Source: Phanerodontia chrysosporium
Taxonomy: Eukaryota; Basidiomycota; Agaricomycetes; Polyporales; Phanerochaetaceae
DNA: 64,000 nt
Reading direction: 5' to 3'
Assembly: GCA_001910725.1 (NCBI GenBank)
Contig: MJGA01000052.1
Location: 1-64,000 of the forward strand
Shown here: piece after piece, positions 26,459 to 38,344 of the stretch
Layout: each line of letters begins with the position of its first letter
Position numbering within the stretch: position 1 is the first letter of the stretch
Program-made: the position numbers and the translations under genes
The notes under the pieces: model-generated
Database searches by the model: none
The model's input: only the letters and a program-made list of their open reading frames with translations
Told to the model about the DNA's origin: nothing

Positions 26459-26801
26459 GCGTCGTCGTTTCTGCGTGGCTCGCGGAGCGCGAGCTCACTC
26501 AAAAGCATACCCTCGTGGGTTCCACTCTGAACAGACTCTGCGGATCGTCCTCCATGTCTATCGTCTGCGTCTATGTACATTGGGTTTGTTGCATGTGTGC
26601 TTGCGTATTGTTGTACTATCTATCGGTTGTTCCTTGTGTCTCGCGGATAGGGCGCGACCTTCCGCTCTGGGTGTGGGTCTGGCCATCTTGAGACGTGGAC
26701 GCCTGCGCTATAAGATGGTCTCAAGCTGAGACTAACAAACTCCCTCGGACATGCGTATCGTATCTCTTATTCCCAACAGCATACTAGATTACATAGACGA
26801 A
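26459..26801. other. Convergent intergenic region
   Basis: Lies between the 3' ends of Arg5,6 (+) and the disordered-protein gene (-). It is relatively AT-rich near 26760-26800. No gene was seen. Confidence 0.5.
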
Positions 26802-28612
26802 TTATACTCTGTCGTGGATCTTCATCATCTCATTAATGTCGTCGATGTCCCACTCGGACATATACTGGCCAAAGCTCGAGTCCGGCGAGAGTGAGCGACG
26901 CGACATGTGCAGCGGGCCCGCCTTCTCCCGGGCGAGCTCCGCGTCCGACATATGCTCGTCCCCGCTCCCCGCGTGGCCAGACGGCGGCGGCTTCGACACC
27001 GAGCCCGCAGGCGCGCTGCTCACCCTCGGCTGGACCGCTGCGCCTCGTGCCCCCGCAGCATAGACGCACTCGACGAGCAGCGGCCCCCCGACCGTCGTCG
27101 GCACGCCCGCGATGCACGTCTGCGTGCGCGTCGGCCCCGCGAACGTGCGTGGCGCGCCGTCCTGCGCGCCCCCCTGCGTTGCCGGCTGCGACGGCCGTGG
27201 CGGCTTGAACGGCTGGTGCAAGCGCGCGGACGATCTCCGCGGCCCGCGCATCCCCAGCGCGCGCGGTGCGACGCCGCACTGTGTGCCCTGCGGCGCGGTG
27301 CTGGTGGGCGCCGGGTCCTTGGTGGGGCGTGTGGTGGTCGGCGTCGTGTGTTCCGGGCGTACGCAAGAGCTGCTGGGCTTCGTGGGCGACGGGTCGCGGA
27401 GTGGGTGGCGTGGCCGCACGGACGTGCTCGGCTTGGTTGCAGGCGTCCTATGCGTCGTCTGTGCGCTGGATCTGGTCCGTGCGTTGGAGAGCGCGTGGTC
27501 CGTCCCGGGTGAGTCGTGCTCGTCAGGTGGGCCGGGTTCGTCGACAACCATGTCGTCGTCTTCACATTCGACGTTCGTGCGGTCCATGGACATCGGTCGA
27601 ACCTGGCGCGTCTTCGACTTGCTCGGGCCTGACATCTGAGCCTCTGTGCATGCTCCAGGCCGCACACCAGTACGAGCCGTCCTAGGTGGTCCCGCTATCT
27701 GCGTTGGAGGCACATCCAGCGCGCTGGGATCTCGAGCAGTGGCACCATGTTCTATGAGTGAGGGCTCACGCGCAGCAGTACGGACACCCTGCGGCGCGAT
27801 TGGTGAGAAAAGATCATCCCGCTCGAGTGGCCCCTGCGCGAGGGATGTCCCAGGCTGTGGACGTCCCTGGTCATCTGGCTTCGAACACGCCAGCGGTGCA
27901 TCAACCTCCATGTCAAGGTCATGATTAGCTGATTGTGCCGAAAGGTTACGGCGCGTCTTGCTTCTTGAACGAGGTCTGTCTGAGGGCCCTTGCTCGGTCG
28001 CTCCTGGTTGGTCGAGCAATGCCATGGCTCCCTCGCTGGAGCCCGAGCGCGAGACTGACTGCATGCCCGCATGCGAGCCACCTAGCTTCTTCTGCTCGTG
28101 TCGTTGCTTCTTCTGCTGATTTTTGTGATCTGTTTGTCAACGTGAACAACATTGACATGGAGCTGGTGGCCCGCTGGTGCGGGCTCGTAGGACCGCGGAG
28201 TAAACCGTTGAATAGAGCCGGACTTCTTGCGCGAGGAAACATTGTCGCTCTCGGATGAGGATCCGTCTTTGTTAGGCTCTTGGGGTAGCATGACAGCCGT
28301 CGAGTAGCTGCCCTCTATGAACCGCTCCATCAGAGTCGGAGCGGTGGGTGCTGTCACAATCGCTGTGAGCCACCACTGGCATGCAATAGTACGAAATAAA
28401 AACACACGCGGAGGGGTCCATGCGCTATTAGCCCACCTATAAAGATCCTCTTTGACCTTCTTGACAGGTGTACGGAGCCCCCAGATGACCTGCCCCGGTT
28501 GCGGCTTTGGGTGGAGAGCTTCTCGGGCGAGCTCTACCGCTTGCATGGTAGTTTGAGACAACGGCACCTGGTATGCCTCGTCCGTGTCCGGCCAGACGAA
28601 ATTCACGCTCAT
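26802..28612 (-). CDS. Uncharacterised Pro/Ser/Thr-rich disordered protein
   Basis: Not recognised. The N-terminal exon gives MSVNFVWPDTDEAYQVPLSQ and TMQAVELAREALHPKPQPGQ, a compact and probably folded segment. An intron near 28375-28435 (donor GTGGGC) and another near 28070-28160 lead into about 400 residues of low-complexity sequence rich in P, S, T, R and D, with acidic patches (ECEDDDMVVDEP). It ends with the conserved-looking acidic tail SSFGQYMSEWDIDDINEMMK. The second intron is inferred because the two open segments are in different frames. Composition suggests a nuclear or scaffold protein, but that is only a guess. Confidence 0.5.
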
Positions 28613-29104
28613 GGTTGTTGTGTTACGGACCTCCGCTCTGCAGCGTCGCGTGGGTTAGCGAACTTGTGTGCTGCACTCTTGCGAGAGATTATTGCCGCGT
28701 ACCAAATAGTTTTTAAGTGCTTGAAAGTCAAGAAATAAGCTAGTGGTATACAAACGTTGAAAGGTGGGTATACGGGAGGAGAGAAGTGTAGAGGAAGAGA
28801 CAAAGCCGCGTCGGAAGAAGCGCCGCGGGAAAGTGCAGTCTTAATGAGGTGGTCATGTGACTGCGTCGCGTTCATTACGTCGGACGCATTGTTGCCTTAC
28901 AGGACACGCGAGCCAGACAAAATATTGTTATCACTTTGCAAGTCTAGAATACAACAGGAACAAAGCAAAATACACGGCAAAGGGAGATAATCAGGGGTGC
29001 AGCCAGAAAACAGAACAGCAAGACGAGATGGAAGATTCTGCGGTGTTGAAGACCGTCTGAAGCACTTCCAGGACATTATGGAGCTACAGTACTTTCGTGT
29101 ATAT
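28613..29104. other. Intergenic region
   Basis: Between two minus-strand genes. It should hold the promoter of the disordered-protein gene and the 3' end of elongin C. An AT-rich stretch runs from about 28690 to 28990. No gene or RNA was recognised. Confidence 0.45.
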
Positions 29105-29651
29105 TTATGCTGCGCAAAACACCAATCAGAACGCGTGAGTAAGGCAGTATACTCCAACTCACTCTCGTAGTAGTCTGCGGCCACGAGCCTAACCTCTTGT
29201 GAGCCGGTGTGGAGTGATTTAGATTTATCCTCACTTACAGCTCAAGAGCAATCTCTGCAGGTATCCGCTCGGTGAAATCAGGACCGTCCTGGCGAGGAGC
29301 AGCGCTTTCGTACGTGTACTTGTATTGGAGGTACTCGCAAAGCTTTTCTACGATGATTCCTCTGTGTCCGCGGTGAATGGTCAGGCAGGATGAAGATGCA
29401 GAGTAGCACGCACCGCTCGTTGATGGGACACGTGTTTGCCGTCGCCTCCGCAAAGTCATTGTTGAGCATGTTCCTGAGCGTGCCACTCATGACGGCGACC
29501 TTGCGCTTCACGAGATAGCTGTAACCGTCAGTACTGATGAGGCGAATCCAATCCTCAGGGTTCTTCCCATTTGTCTGCAGCAGAGTCCGTCAGGAGAGCT
29601 CCAGGACGACGACAGCGTCGAGGGACGCACCATGGCCTGGTCGTCCGCCAT
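29105..29651 (-). CDS. ELC1: Elongin C (Skp1/BTB-fold adaptor)
   Basis: Small adaptor that links substrate receptors to cullin ubiquitin ligases and acts in RNA polymerase II turnover. Exons join as MADDQAM / TNGKNPEDWIRLISTDGYSY, LVKRKVAVMSGTLRNMLN, FAEATANTCPINER / GIIVEKLCEYLQYKYTYESA, PDFTERIPAEIALEL / LVAADYYE / T. The last junction uses GTGAGT after GAG-A and acceptor TTTTGCGCAG, giving ACA TAA with the stop at 29105-29107. This yields the normal length of about 110 residues and the family-typical ending. The start codon at 29649-29651 is followed six codons later by the first intron. It is transcribed away from the Ubc13 gene. Confidence 0.9.
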
Positions 29652-29808
29652 GGCGGTCTGAGAGCAAGGAGGGTGGGAACTACCTGCCCGAAAGCGACAC
29701 CCCGGATATGGAGCCCTGCGCACCGAGCCCGTCGCTCTCGCCTGCATCTCGCTCTGCCTCTTTCCCTCCTCCTCACCGTCCCCACCGACCCCGAGCACGA
29801 CACAAACG
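29652..29808. promoter_or_regulatory. Bidirectional promoter between elongin C and Ubc13
   Basis: Only 157 bp separate the two divergent start codons, so both promoters must share this interval or overlap the first exons and introns. It contains pyrimidine-rich tracts (near 29760-29790). No TATA box is visible. Confidence 0.6.
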
Positions 29809-30578
29809 ATGGCTCTGCCCAAGGTGCGCTGCCGCCCTGCCCGCCGCCGCGTGTGCCGCTGACCGAGCACGGCATCGCAGCGAATCATCAAGGTGCGCCT
29901 CTTGCCGTCCACGCCGCCGCCCATGCGCCCGCGGACCAGTCAGTGGATCCTAATATGCGTCTGTGCGTCCCGCCGTGCTTGAACGCGCCTCCAGGAAACC
30001 GAACGCCTCGTCGCTGACCCCGCGCCGGGCATCACGGCCGCCCCGCACGAGGACAACCTGCGCTACTTCGATGTGACCATCCAAGGGCCCGACGGGAGCC
30101 CCTTCCAGAGTGCGTCGCGGAGCCCATCTCGTGTGGCGATGTACTCACCCAGATGTCCATGCAGACGGCGTGTTTCGCCTCGAGCTGTTCCTCCCAGAAG
30201 AGTACCCGATGGCGCCGCCAAAGGTGCGCTTCCTGACCAAGATCTACCACCCAAACATCGGTGCGTCGCCTCTGCACTGTATCCTCTCCAAAATACCTAT
30301 ACTCCTGCCCAGATAAGCTCGGCCGTATCTGCTTGGACATCCTCAAAGGTGCGCCTGTGCGCCCTGTCTAGGTCGCGTGCTCACACGCAGGGCGGTGCAC
30401 AGACAAGTGGAGTCCCGCGCTGCAGATCCGGACCGTGCTGCTCTCGATACAAGCCCTCCTGAGCGCACCGAACCCCGACGACCCGCTCGCGACCGACGTC
30501 GCAAAGCACTACAAGGAGAACGAAGCCGACGCCCAGCGCGTCTCGCGCGAGTGGACCGAGAAGTACGCCCACGCCTAA
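29809..30578 (+). CDS. UBC13: Ubiquitin-conjugating enzyme E2 N / Ubc13
   Basis: E2 enzyme that, with an Mms2-type partner, builds Lys63-linked ubiquitin chains in DNA-damage tolerance. Exons join as MALPK / RIIK / [20 protein letters not shown] and [18 protein letters not shown] / [20 protein letters not shown], then [12 protein letters not shown] / [12 protein letters not shown] / [20 protein letters not shown]. The catalytic Cys is in GRICLDILK, and HPNI precedes it as in active E2s. The end is [10 protein letters not shown] and TAA at 30576-30578, for about 150 residues. All introns are short with GTGCG-type donors. Confidence 0.93.
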
Positions 30579-32608
30579 GCTGTGCCCCTGCGCGTGCCAT
30601 CGAGGAAGGACGCGCTGCACTGCAAAGAAGGGGATAGACGATAGAATTGTAGAATTGGATTGTGCGCTGATGTGTCGCGGTGTAGCCGATGGGTATGTAC
30701 GCTTGTGCGATTTTCCTTCTTTGTATCCCCTACCATCCCGCCTCGATTGACAAACGTGAAATGTTCTACCACTTTGCACCCAATCTCGGCCGGTGTATCC
30801 GGCCCTACTCTTAAAGTGACGCCGTGGGTATTCGCTTGCAGTGTAGCAATCGTAATCTGGGAGGATGTACTTGACATCGTCTACACTGACTGCAAAGGTG
30901 GATAGGGCAGTAAGTGTAAGAGGAGGTAGGCAACCAGGTGCACCCTCACTACAAGACTCGTTCATCTTGCTACAGTCCTTTAGTTCGCAGTATCACGATC
31001 ACTACCCGTGCTACAGCTTATTCTGCTTGCATAGGTACGTTTGTTCCTGAAATGCGAAGGACATTCATGGCTGATTGTTCCGCCCCACCGTTCATATATT
31101 GTTACTTCTTGGGCGGTAGAACGTTATGCAGGCGAAGGCGGACGCCCAATTGTTCCTTGCCCTCTGGGGTCTGGGCCTGTACTTAGCGTAAGTGCAATGG
31201 TGTGTCGCTGTCCTGACGAGCACTACAACCCGTGAGGGCTGCACGCTGTGCCGTTGCTTGTGGGAGATGCCGTTGCTAGGTCAAGGGAGACATCTGATTT
31301 CCAAGACTACTAATTGTGGTAATATCGGAAGCACTCGATGGCCAATTCATAGGCAGAGTACGCGGTTAGGTGGCCAATTGGTGTGCATCCGCCAGGAAAT
31401 CCCTCAGGAGTAGGCTCGATATCAGCATAATGGCCGATATTGATGTCAGTACAGCTCTGAGGGCGCCTTGGAGTTTTTGTACTTGTATTATGTTCCAGCT
31501 ATCTACGATGGTATTAAGCTCAAAACTCGACGTTCACCGCCCAGCACGACCGCGGCGTTTGCATAATGGGTCGATCAACTCTCTGGCCTCCTCCTCCACC
31601 TCCAGTGGGAAGGGAATCGCTCACATGGCTCATCACGATGGTGCGCATAGCCTCCTGCATTCAGAGCATAGCCGCGATCGCTGACGCCGTCCCCGGTCCA
31701 AGAGATGTCTTACGGTATCTGGAAGGGACACTCCTGACGCTGCGCGGCTACCATAGCTACCTCCACACCAACCCAGACATCGTGTCGCAGCTCGTCCGGC
31801 GGGGCGCGCAGGCTGTCTACGCTTCAAGGGCCGTGCGCATTGTCCAGGCGCATGCCGGCCGTCCGGAGGACGCGTTCGCACTCGTGCTCGCCGACATCGG
31901 CGGGCTACCCGCGATGTGACAGCCTCTACCTCTGGCAGGTCCTGCGGCCCCCGTATCCGCCGCGCTCCGTGCGAGTGCTGCCCGCGCGCCGAAGGAGCCT
32001 CCGGCGGTTCCTCGTGTCCCTCCTGTATTGGAATCACGCATGGAAGCAACCTGAGCCGGCGCAGCGTGGTGTGCCCCTTCGACATGCCTGAGGAGGACGT
32101 CGTCAAGCCCGTGGACCGCGTGCGCGACCAGACCCGCTGCCTCGAGCCGTGCTACCATGTCGCTAAAGTGGAGGCGTCTGGGTGCCTGCATGTACTGACG
32201 TGCGACAAAATGCTTGACTCAACGAGCCAGCCGCGGTCGAGGGGAGGGAGACCGTGCACGGGCGTGGTACATGCACTACGCCGAGTTAACGTACCGGCGC
32301 TGGCCAGACCGCTTAGAAGCACCTGCCGATACTTGTGCTACCGTCTGAGCAAGCGGTGGTATAGCTGGAGTTTGGGGCATTCTCTGGGTGTGTAGTCGTT
32401 GAATGTAACTGGAATCCAGTCGAATAAGAGGGAGACACCAGACAGTTGTATGGTGTTTGTAATGTTGATAGTCACGTCGATCTGATCGGAGGCGGGAACG
32501 TCGGTGTGGCGTCTATCAGATGATGAGTGTGGCGAGCAGAGTCCCAGGCGCGCAGAGACGTCTCCCTCCTCGATACCCCCACCACCCACCAGATACCCCC
32601 GCCGTTGC
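30579..32608. other. Long stretch without a supported gene
   Basis: Two kilobases between Ubc13 and calcineurin. The interval 31566-32395 has protein-like fragments in shifting frames on the plus strand (DVLRYLEGTLLTLRGYHSYL, then DMPEEDVVKPVDRVRDQTRC) and an open frame on the minus strand. No family was recognised and no consistent exon structure could be built. It could be a decayed gene. The final few hundred bases should contain the calcineurin promoter. Confidence 0.4.
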
Positions 32609-35003
32609 ATGTCCTACCTCTACTCTCACGACGACCGCCTCGGACGTCCTCCACCGCAGCTCTACCAGGCCAGCGAGCCCCAAATTGTCGTCGAGCCCTC
32701 GAGGCAGCCTCGCGCGAACACTCCTGAGCGCATTCGAGAGCGGAAAGTTCCATGGGTGCGTCTACAACGCAATGCTCAAGCTTATGCTCCGACCTGGACG
32801 CGCGCAACAGGTCAAAGAACCGTATCGGCACACGCCCCGCGATGAGGAATTCTACATGCTCGATCCCACCGACGGGCGCATGAAGCCGAACCCCGAGCTC
32901 CTCAAGGACCACCTCATCAACGAAGGTCGCCTCACGGAGCCGCAGACGGTGTTCATCCTTGAGTCTGCGGCGGAGCTCATGCGCCGCGAGCCCAACATGC
33001 TCAACCTGACCGGCCCCATCACGGGTGTGTGCCCCTCCTGGCCTGTGCGCCCACGCGAGCTGACCGACTGCAGTCTGTGGGGACATCCATGGTCAGTTTG
33101 TAAGCCCGCCCTTGCAGGATCCGTCCCGTATGCATGTTGACGCGCCACTCAGTACGACCTCATGAAGGCCTTCGAGATCGGTGGCAAGTTCACAGAGACG
33201 AACTATCTCTTCCTTGGCGACTATGTCGACCGCGGGTCTTTTGGAATTGAAGTACGTACTAGTGCATATCTTTTGCATCGTTTTCTCACTCGAGTACAGT
33301 GTCTATTATACCTGTACGTCCTCAAACTCTGGTACCCCAGCGCGCTCGCCCTCCTTCGGGGCAACCACGAGTGCAGACATCTCACCGGCTTCTTTACCTT
33401 TCGTCGTGAATGTAGGTGCATATGCATGCTTTGTCTATATCCCAAAGGTAGGTAGTTGCTGATAATACTACTTCTGCACAGGTCTGCACAAATATTCGGA
33501 AAGGGTGTATGAGGCTTGCGTGCGCTCATTCGACTCACTCCCGCTCGCGGCGCTCATCGACGGCAAATTCTTCGCCGTGCATGGCGGAATCTCACCGTAC
33601 CTTGACAAAATTTCGGAACTTAACCAGGTACCTCATGCTCCGATTCCGTGCTTCTCGGTGTCGGAAGCGCACTGTGCGGGCTGACATACCTGCTTGCAGA
33701 TAGACCGGTTTATGGAGCCGCCGAGCTCCGGCGTGCTGTGCGATCTCCTGTGGGCAGATCCCTGTCACGACTATGGCAAGGAGGTATGCCGTTTTCTCTG
33801 CATGATCTATACGCCAGCTTATCCTGTCTTAGCAACCGGATCCAACACCGTACGACCCAACGGACCCCCGCGCACGGGGGTTCTACCCTAATCAAGTACG
33901 CGGTTGCTCGTTCAACTACACGTATGCGGCTGTTTGCGCCTTTCTCGCACGAAATGGTCTCCTTGGAGTATTTCGCGGGCATGAGGTGCAAGACGCTGGG
34001 TACGTAGCGGTCACTCCTCACAGCTTCTCGAGATTAATCTCGACGCAGATACACAATGCATCGCAAAACGACAGCAAAAAAGTTCCCTTCGGTGATTACG
34101 GTGTTTAGCGCGCCGAACTATCTCGACGTGTACCACAACAAAGGTGCAGTAATCAAGTACAAGAACAAGAACATCACGATTCGGCAGTTCAACGCCTCCC
34201 CGCACCCGTACTGGCTACCGAACTTTATGGATGCCTTCACGTGGTCGCTCCCGTTCGTCGGCGCGAAAATCACTGAGATGCTCCTCGCCGTGCTGAGCGT
34301 GTGTACGCAAGAGGAGCTCAGTGACACCGGCAGCGAGTACTACGACGCGCAACAGAGCAGTGACGACGAAGAGGAGGAGGAGGCGCGCGAGCGGCGCAAG
34401 GAGGAAATCCGCCAGCGCATCATCGACGTCGGGCGCATGCAGCGCGTCTACCAGATCCTGCGCGCCGAGGCAGAGAGCGCGACGGAGCTCATCACCTCGA
34501 CGCCGCCGCCGGTGCCCGCGGACCTGCCGGCGCTCGTGCCCGAGGGCATGCTCGCGCGCGCACAGGGGTCGCCCTCGCCCGAGCGCGGCGCGCAGCCGCC
34601 GGGCGCGTTCCCCGCGCCGGACGCGCTCGGCGTGCAGTCGACGACCGTGCGCCGCCAGATCCGCTCGTTCAGCGACGCGCGCAGCGCGGACCTCGCCAAC
34701 GAGCGCCTCCCGCACTTTGTGCCCGCGCCCGCGCCCGGCGAGGACGCCCCCGTCGTCGTGCCCGCCCCGAGCATGCGCCTCCCGCGCCTCGCCGCGTACG
34801 CGCCCACCGCCGCCGCCGCCGCCGCCAGCGGCGCGCCCGAGGACGGCGGCGTGCCTGCGGTGAGCATGGAGGGCCTCATTCGCCGTGCGCTCCAGGAGGA
34901 GGGTGTCGATGATGGTGGGCTCGTCGAGAGGATCGCGGAGCGGATTGCGAGAGGAAGACCGGCGAGGCCGAAGGGCCTCAAGAGATTCGAGACAGCGCCG
35001 TAG
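32609..35003 (+). CDS. CNA1: Calcineurin catalytic subunit A (PP2B serine/threonine phosphatase)
   Basis: Calcium/calmodulin-activated phosphatase that dephosphorylates Crz1-type factors. The start [20 protein letters not shown] splices to [15 protein letters not shown]. The metallophosphatase motifs are complete: VCGDIHGQF, from a 26-nt exon at 33074-33099, then [27 protein letters not shown] and [12 protein letters not shown]. The sequence continues with [20 protein letters not shown] and [20 protein letters not shown]. The calcineurin-B-binding and calmodulin-binding helices follow ([20 protein letters not shown]). A segment [20 protein letters not shown] aligns by pattern with the autoinhibitory peptide (ITSFEEAKG..RINER). 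A polyalanine run lies near 34800. The C-terminus is longer and more Pro/Ala-rich than in animals. Eight or so introns, all consistent. Confidence 0.93.
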
Positions 35004-35576
35004 GGGGATCCCAATCGCTTTCTTGGATAATGAGTTCAAATGTAGCTGTGTGTATTTCCAGATGTCGAAGTTGTTGTGGTTCATGTGTATTTGGTGTCCC
35101 CTCGTACAAATCTGTGTAATACCTTCCTTGCTCAAGCTAACCGTCGTGCGCCCTCTGCACCTTCTTGTACAGATAAGCGTGTATACATTTTTGATACCTC
35201 CAAATGTATGGAAAATCATGGGCATAATTGCGGGTAGATCACAACGATACAAAGATACTTATCATGCAACAGATATGGTGATGGATAAAACCTTCTAGTT
35301 GATGCATTGCCATCTCTTCACTGTCAGAGAGCACATGGGACACCTGAGGCTTAAGACATGATACTACGTATACTACATATCTTCTGGCAACCTGTGATTC
35401 GCCTCCGGTCCCTAGTCAGTGGTGCACAGTCACATTCTGTCGCGCCGGCGTTGATCTTCGCCGTCTCGGGCTGTCCGTCATGGTTTCCTCAGTCTGCACC
35501 CTGTGAAAGGATCCAAATAGACCAAGCCCAGGAAAATGATTGTGTTCAGGCTGTCACAAGGTTTTTGGTGTATGCT
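35004..35576. other. Convergent intergenic region
   Basis: Between the 3' ends of calcineurin (+) and the left NLR (-). The first 350 bp are AT-rich. No gene was seen. Confidence 0.5.
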
Positions 35577-38344
35577 CTACCACCACCTGCAATCGTTATT
35601 GTACCACAGCCCCTCTGTGCTTGAAAGCCTTATTTTCTCCACCAGATTGTCAAGCGCAGTCTGATATTGTATTCTTTTCTCTTCGCCATACTTCCTCCAA
35701 TCCAGCTTCAAGCTCTCCACATGGGAGAGGACATAGCGCCGGGTGTCTTCACTGTCAGCCTCCACAATGTGGGTCCACCATTGTGTATATTGGTAGAAAA
35801 AGTGGCAATATTCATTGCAAAGTGCTTCGTCAGTACCCTGCAAAATGAGGTGTCATTCAGTAGGCAACAATGCTGGTCCAGTGCTTACCTCGAGGTACAT
35901 CTTGAGTCCTTCAGGCTTGGTCCCCAAACCATCGTTGAAGATTCGAGTCAGGATGGGCAGCCACATTCGCACCACTTTGTACAGCAGCAAGTCAAGCGCT
36001 GCACTGCGCTCGGCCCATGCGAGATGGTCATCCCAGCACATGCAGGCATATTCAATGTACCATGTAAACGAGTGGTCTGTGCCTTGACAATTGCAGCGCA
36101 GGAAGTGTGTTATAGTGTTGAACGAATATGCTGCAAGGCATCTTGAAGCGAGAAGAGCATGCCCTTTGGCAGAGTCAACATGGTACAAGGCATCGGTGCA
36201 TCGTCTCTTGTCAATGAGGAACTCGCCGAAGGTGGCGTGCACGGGCACCACGTTCCCAACGTCGTTAATATGCACGACCGAGCGCAGCCTGTCGGAGATC
36301 CAGAGCGCCTGTGTGTCCGTGATATCCAGCAGAACGGCCATCGCACCAACAGAGAGCGGGTACTTTCTCAACACAATGAAAGACAGCACTCCCTTCAGCC
36401 GGTCGTGGCGCGCTCTGTCGGACGCCATATCCTCTGAAGGGAATGCCCGCCGCAGAATATGGAGGTACAGACCGTCCAGCGCCGCCACTCCGGTACCAGT
36501 CGTTGCGAAGAGGCACCTGAATTGCTCACCGGGGTCGTCGTCATACTGCTCGAGGAACCTGACCGCAACACCCGCGAAAACGAACACACCCTCGGCTCGT
36601 GTGATGAGGCGGTCAAGCACCTTGGGATTGGCACGCACGTAGTCTCCATGTCGCCCAATCTTGGGCACGGTATCGCGCAGGAACAGCGCGACGTCGTCCT
36701 TCCAATCCTCCTTGGTGTCGTTGAGGCTTCGATGGTAGACAACATCACGATTATCGGACGAGACGAGGATGGGAAGGATGTGCGGCTCGGGCCGGGAAGC
36801 AATGAAGAGGCGGAGCCATGGCACGCGGCGAACGAGCTCGAGGAGACAGCGGAGAAGCTCGGGCACGAGCTCCCGGTCCTTGCACTCGTCGAGGCCGTCA
36901 ATGACGAGGAATGTGACTGGGTGGTCCGCGAGGCTCTCTGGAGCGTCGTTGAGAGGTTCGAGGAGCAGCTGCTCGAAGGAAATCTTCACTTGCTGCTTGG
37001 CTCCGTGCTTGACATACTCCTCCGCGGCCTTGACGATACGCGGCCGCAGACAAGGTTGGAGATGCGCGAGTTGATATGCGAGCGTCGGGAACAGGGACCG
37101 TGCAGACTCGCAGTCCCCGCTGCCGCACACGAAGAAGAATGACCCGCCCAGGTTCAGCCGCCACTCGTTCTCGATGCGGGTGCACAGCTGATGCGCCACG
37201 GCAGACTTCCCGAGGCCCGCACTGCCGCTGAGGTGGTACAGCGCCTTGGGGCTGTCTGCAGGGAAGCCTGTAGTGCACCACTTCTGGAGCTCTTCGAAGA
37301 GCTCGACGCGCGTGCCTTCCATGAACCCGCTCTTGGTCTCGTCGACGCAACGGTAGCCAGCAGAGTCACAGTACGGGATAGACTCGAGAATAGTCCGCTC
37401 CTCTACAGAGATAACGGCCAGTCAGTCAAGAGTCGCCGTAGACAATAACAACAAACTTGCCTGCACTAATGCCACGATTATCGACTTTGTCCACAGCCTC
37501 TACCATGCCGTCAACAGCCACTGCAATGACAAGGACAGCTTTATGGGCGTCGTCGACAGCCTCCCGGACGCCGCGGACATCATCTCCCATGTCATGTACA
37601 GCGTTCGCAGCTCCGTGGACAGTTTCCCCGACATCGTGGATCTCCTCCGCGACACCATGGACAGCCAATTCAACAGCAACGTGTGCTTGGAACTGCATGA
37701 GAACACAGTGAGCAAAGCAAAATTCTCCTGACGAAGAGCGGTTATTGCGTACATTGAACGTGGCCAGCGCTGTTTCCAGCTCCTTGTTCATCTCTGCGAG
37801 AATTGCCTCGTTGTACTTGGCGTAGAAGAAGCCCTTGAAAAAGCCTCCGACGCCGCGCCCTCTCCTGAGACTGTCGGCGGTATTCTTGACGCCGGCCAGT
37901 GCGCTGCAAAGATTTAGTCCGCATGTGTCACAGCGTAAGCAATTCACGCACTCCGTAAGCGCCTTCAACCGCTCTTGCAGATCGGCCGTGCGAGCAGAAG
38001 CAGCAGAGGACCGTGCTCTGTTGACCAAGCCTGTGATTGCAGTGTGCAGCTCTGCAATCTTCTTGAAAAGTGCAGCCTTCGTCTCCCTGTTCGTGCGGGC
38101 GTTCTATCGAATGCAGAGGAGTCAACGACAGTCCACTCGCAGCTTAGCAGGACCTGACCTTGAGTCGCTCGACGATCGCTGAGAGCAGCTCGGCGATGAG
38201 CGGTAGGCCGGGCACCGGCGCGAGGGCCAGCGCAGTCTTAGCAAACTCGAGGACCGGGGGCGCATAGTCGAGTGCAACGTCTTTTCGCTTGTAGAGGCGT
38301 CGCCAAGGTGGAAAGCCACGAGATGAGACTGACTCGGGGGCCAT
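35577..38344 (-). CDS. NACHT-NTPase NLR-like protein, left paralog (NLR1)
   Basis: STAND-type signalling NTPase of the basidiomycete NLR repertoire, a class linked to non-self recognition and regulated cell death. The N-terminal helical region (DYAPPVLEFAKTALALAPVP, then NRETKAALFKKIAELHTAIT) resembles the membrane-targeting four-helix or HeLo-like domains of such proteins; that is inferred. A heptad-like repeat segment (VHGVAEEIHDVGETVHGAAN) follows. The NACHT domain has Walker A LSGSAGLGKSAVAHQL, Walker B TFLVIDGLDECKD and sensor-like LRLFIASRPEPHILPIL. A winged-helix-like part (DRLKGVLSFIVLRKYPLSVG) precedes an alpha-helical C-terminus that ends WYNNDCRWW without WD, ANK or TPR repeats. 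One intron uses a GC donor (GCAAGT near 37457). The product is about 760-800 residues. It is a close paralog of the gene at 54718, in inverted orientation. Confidence 0.82.

Noticed and set aside
31566..32395. Possible gene upstream of calcineurin
   Set aside because: Protein-like pieces exist on both strands, but no family, stable frame or splice pattern could be supported.
34215..35252. 345-codon minus-strand open frame
   Set aside because: Complement of the calcineurin C-terminal exon; repetitive Arg/Gly/Ala/His content and no domain.
36459..37142. 227-codon plus-strand open frame
   Set aside because: Antisense to the NACHT domain of NLR1; the same shadow appears antisense to NLR2.
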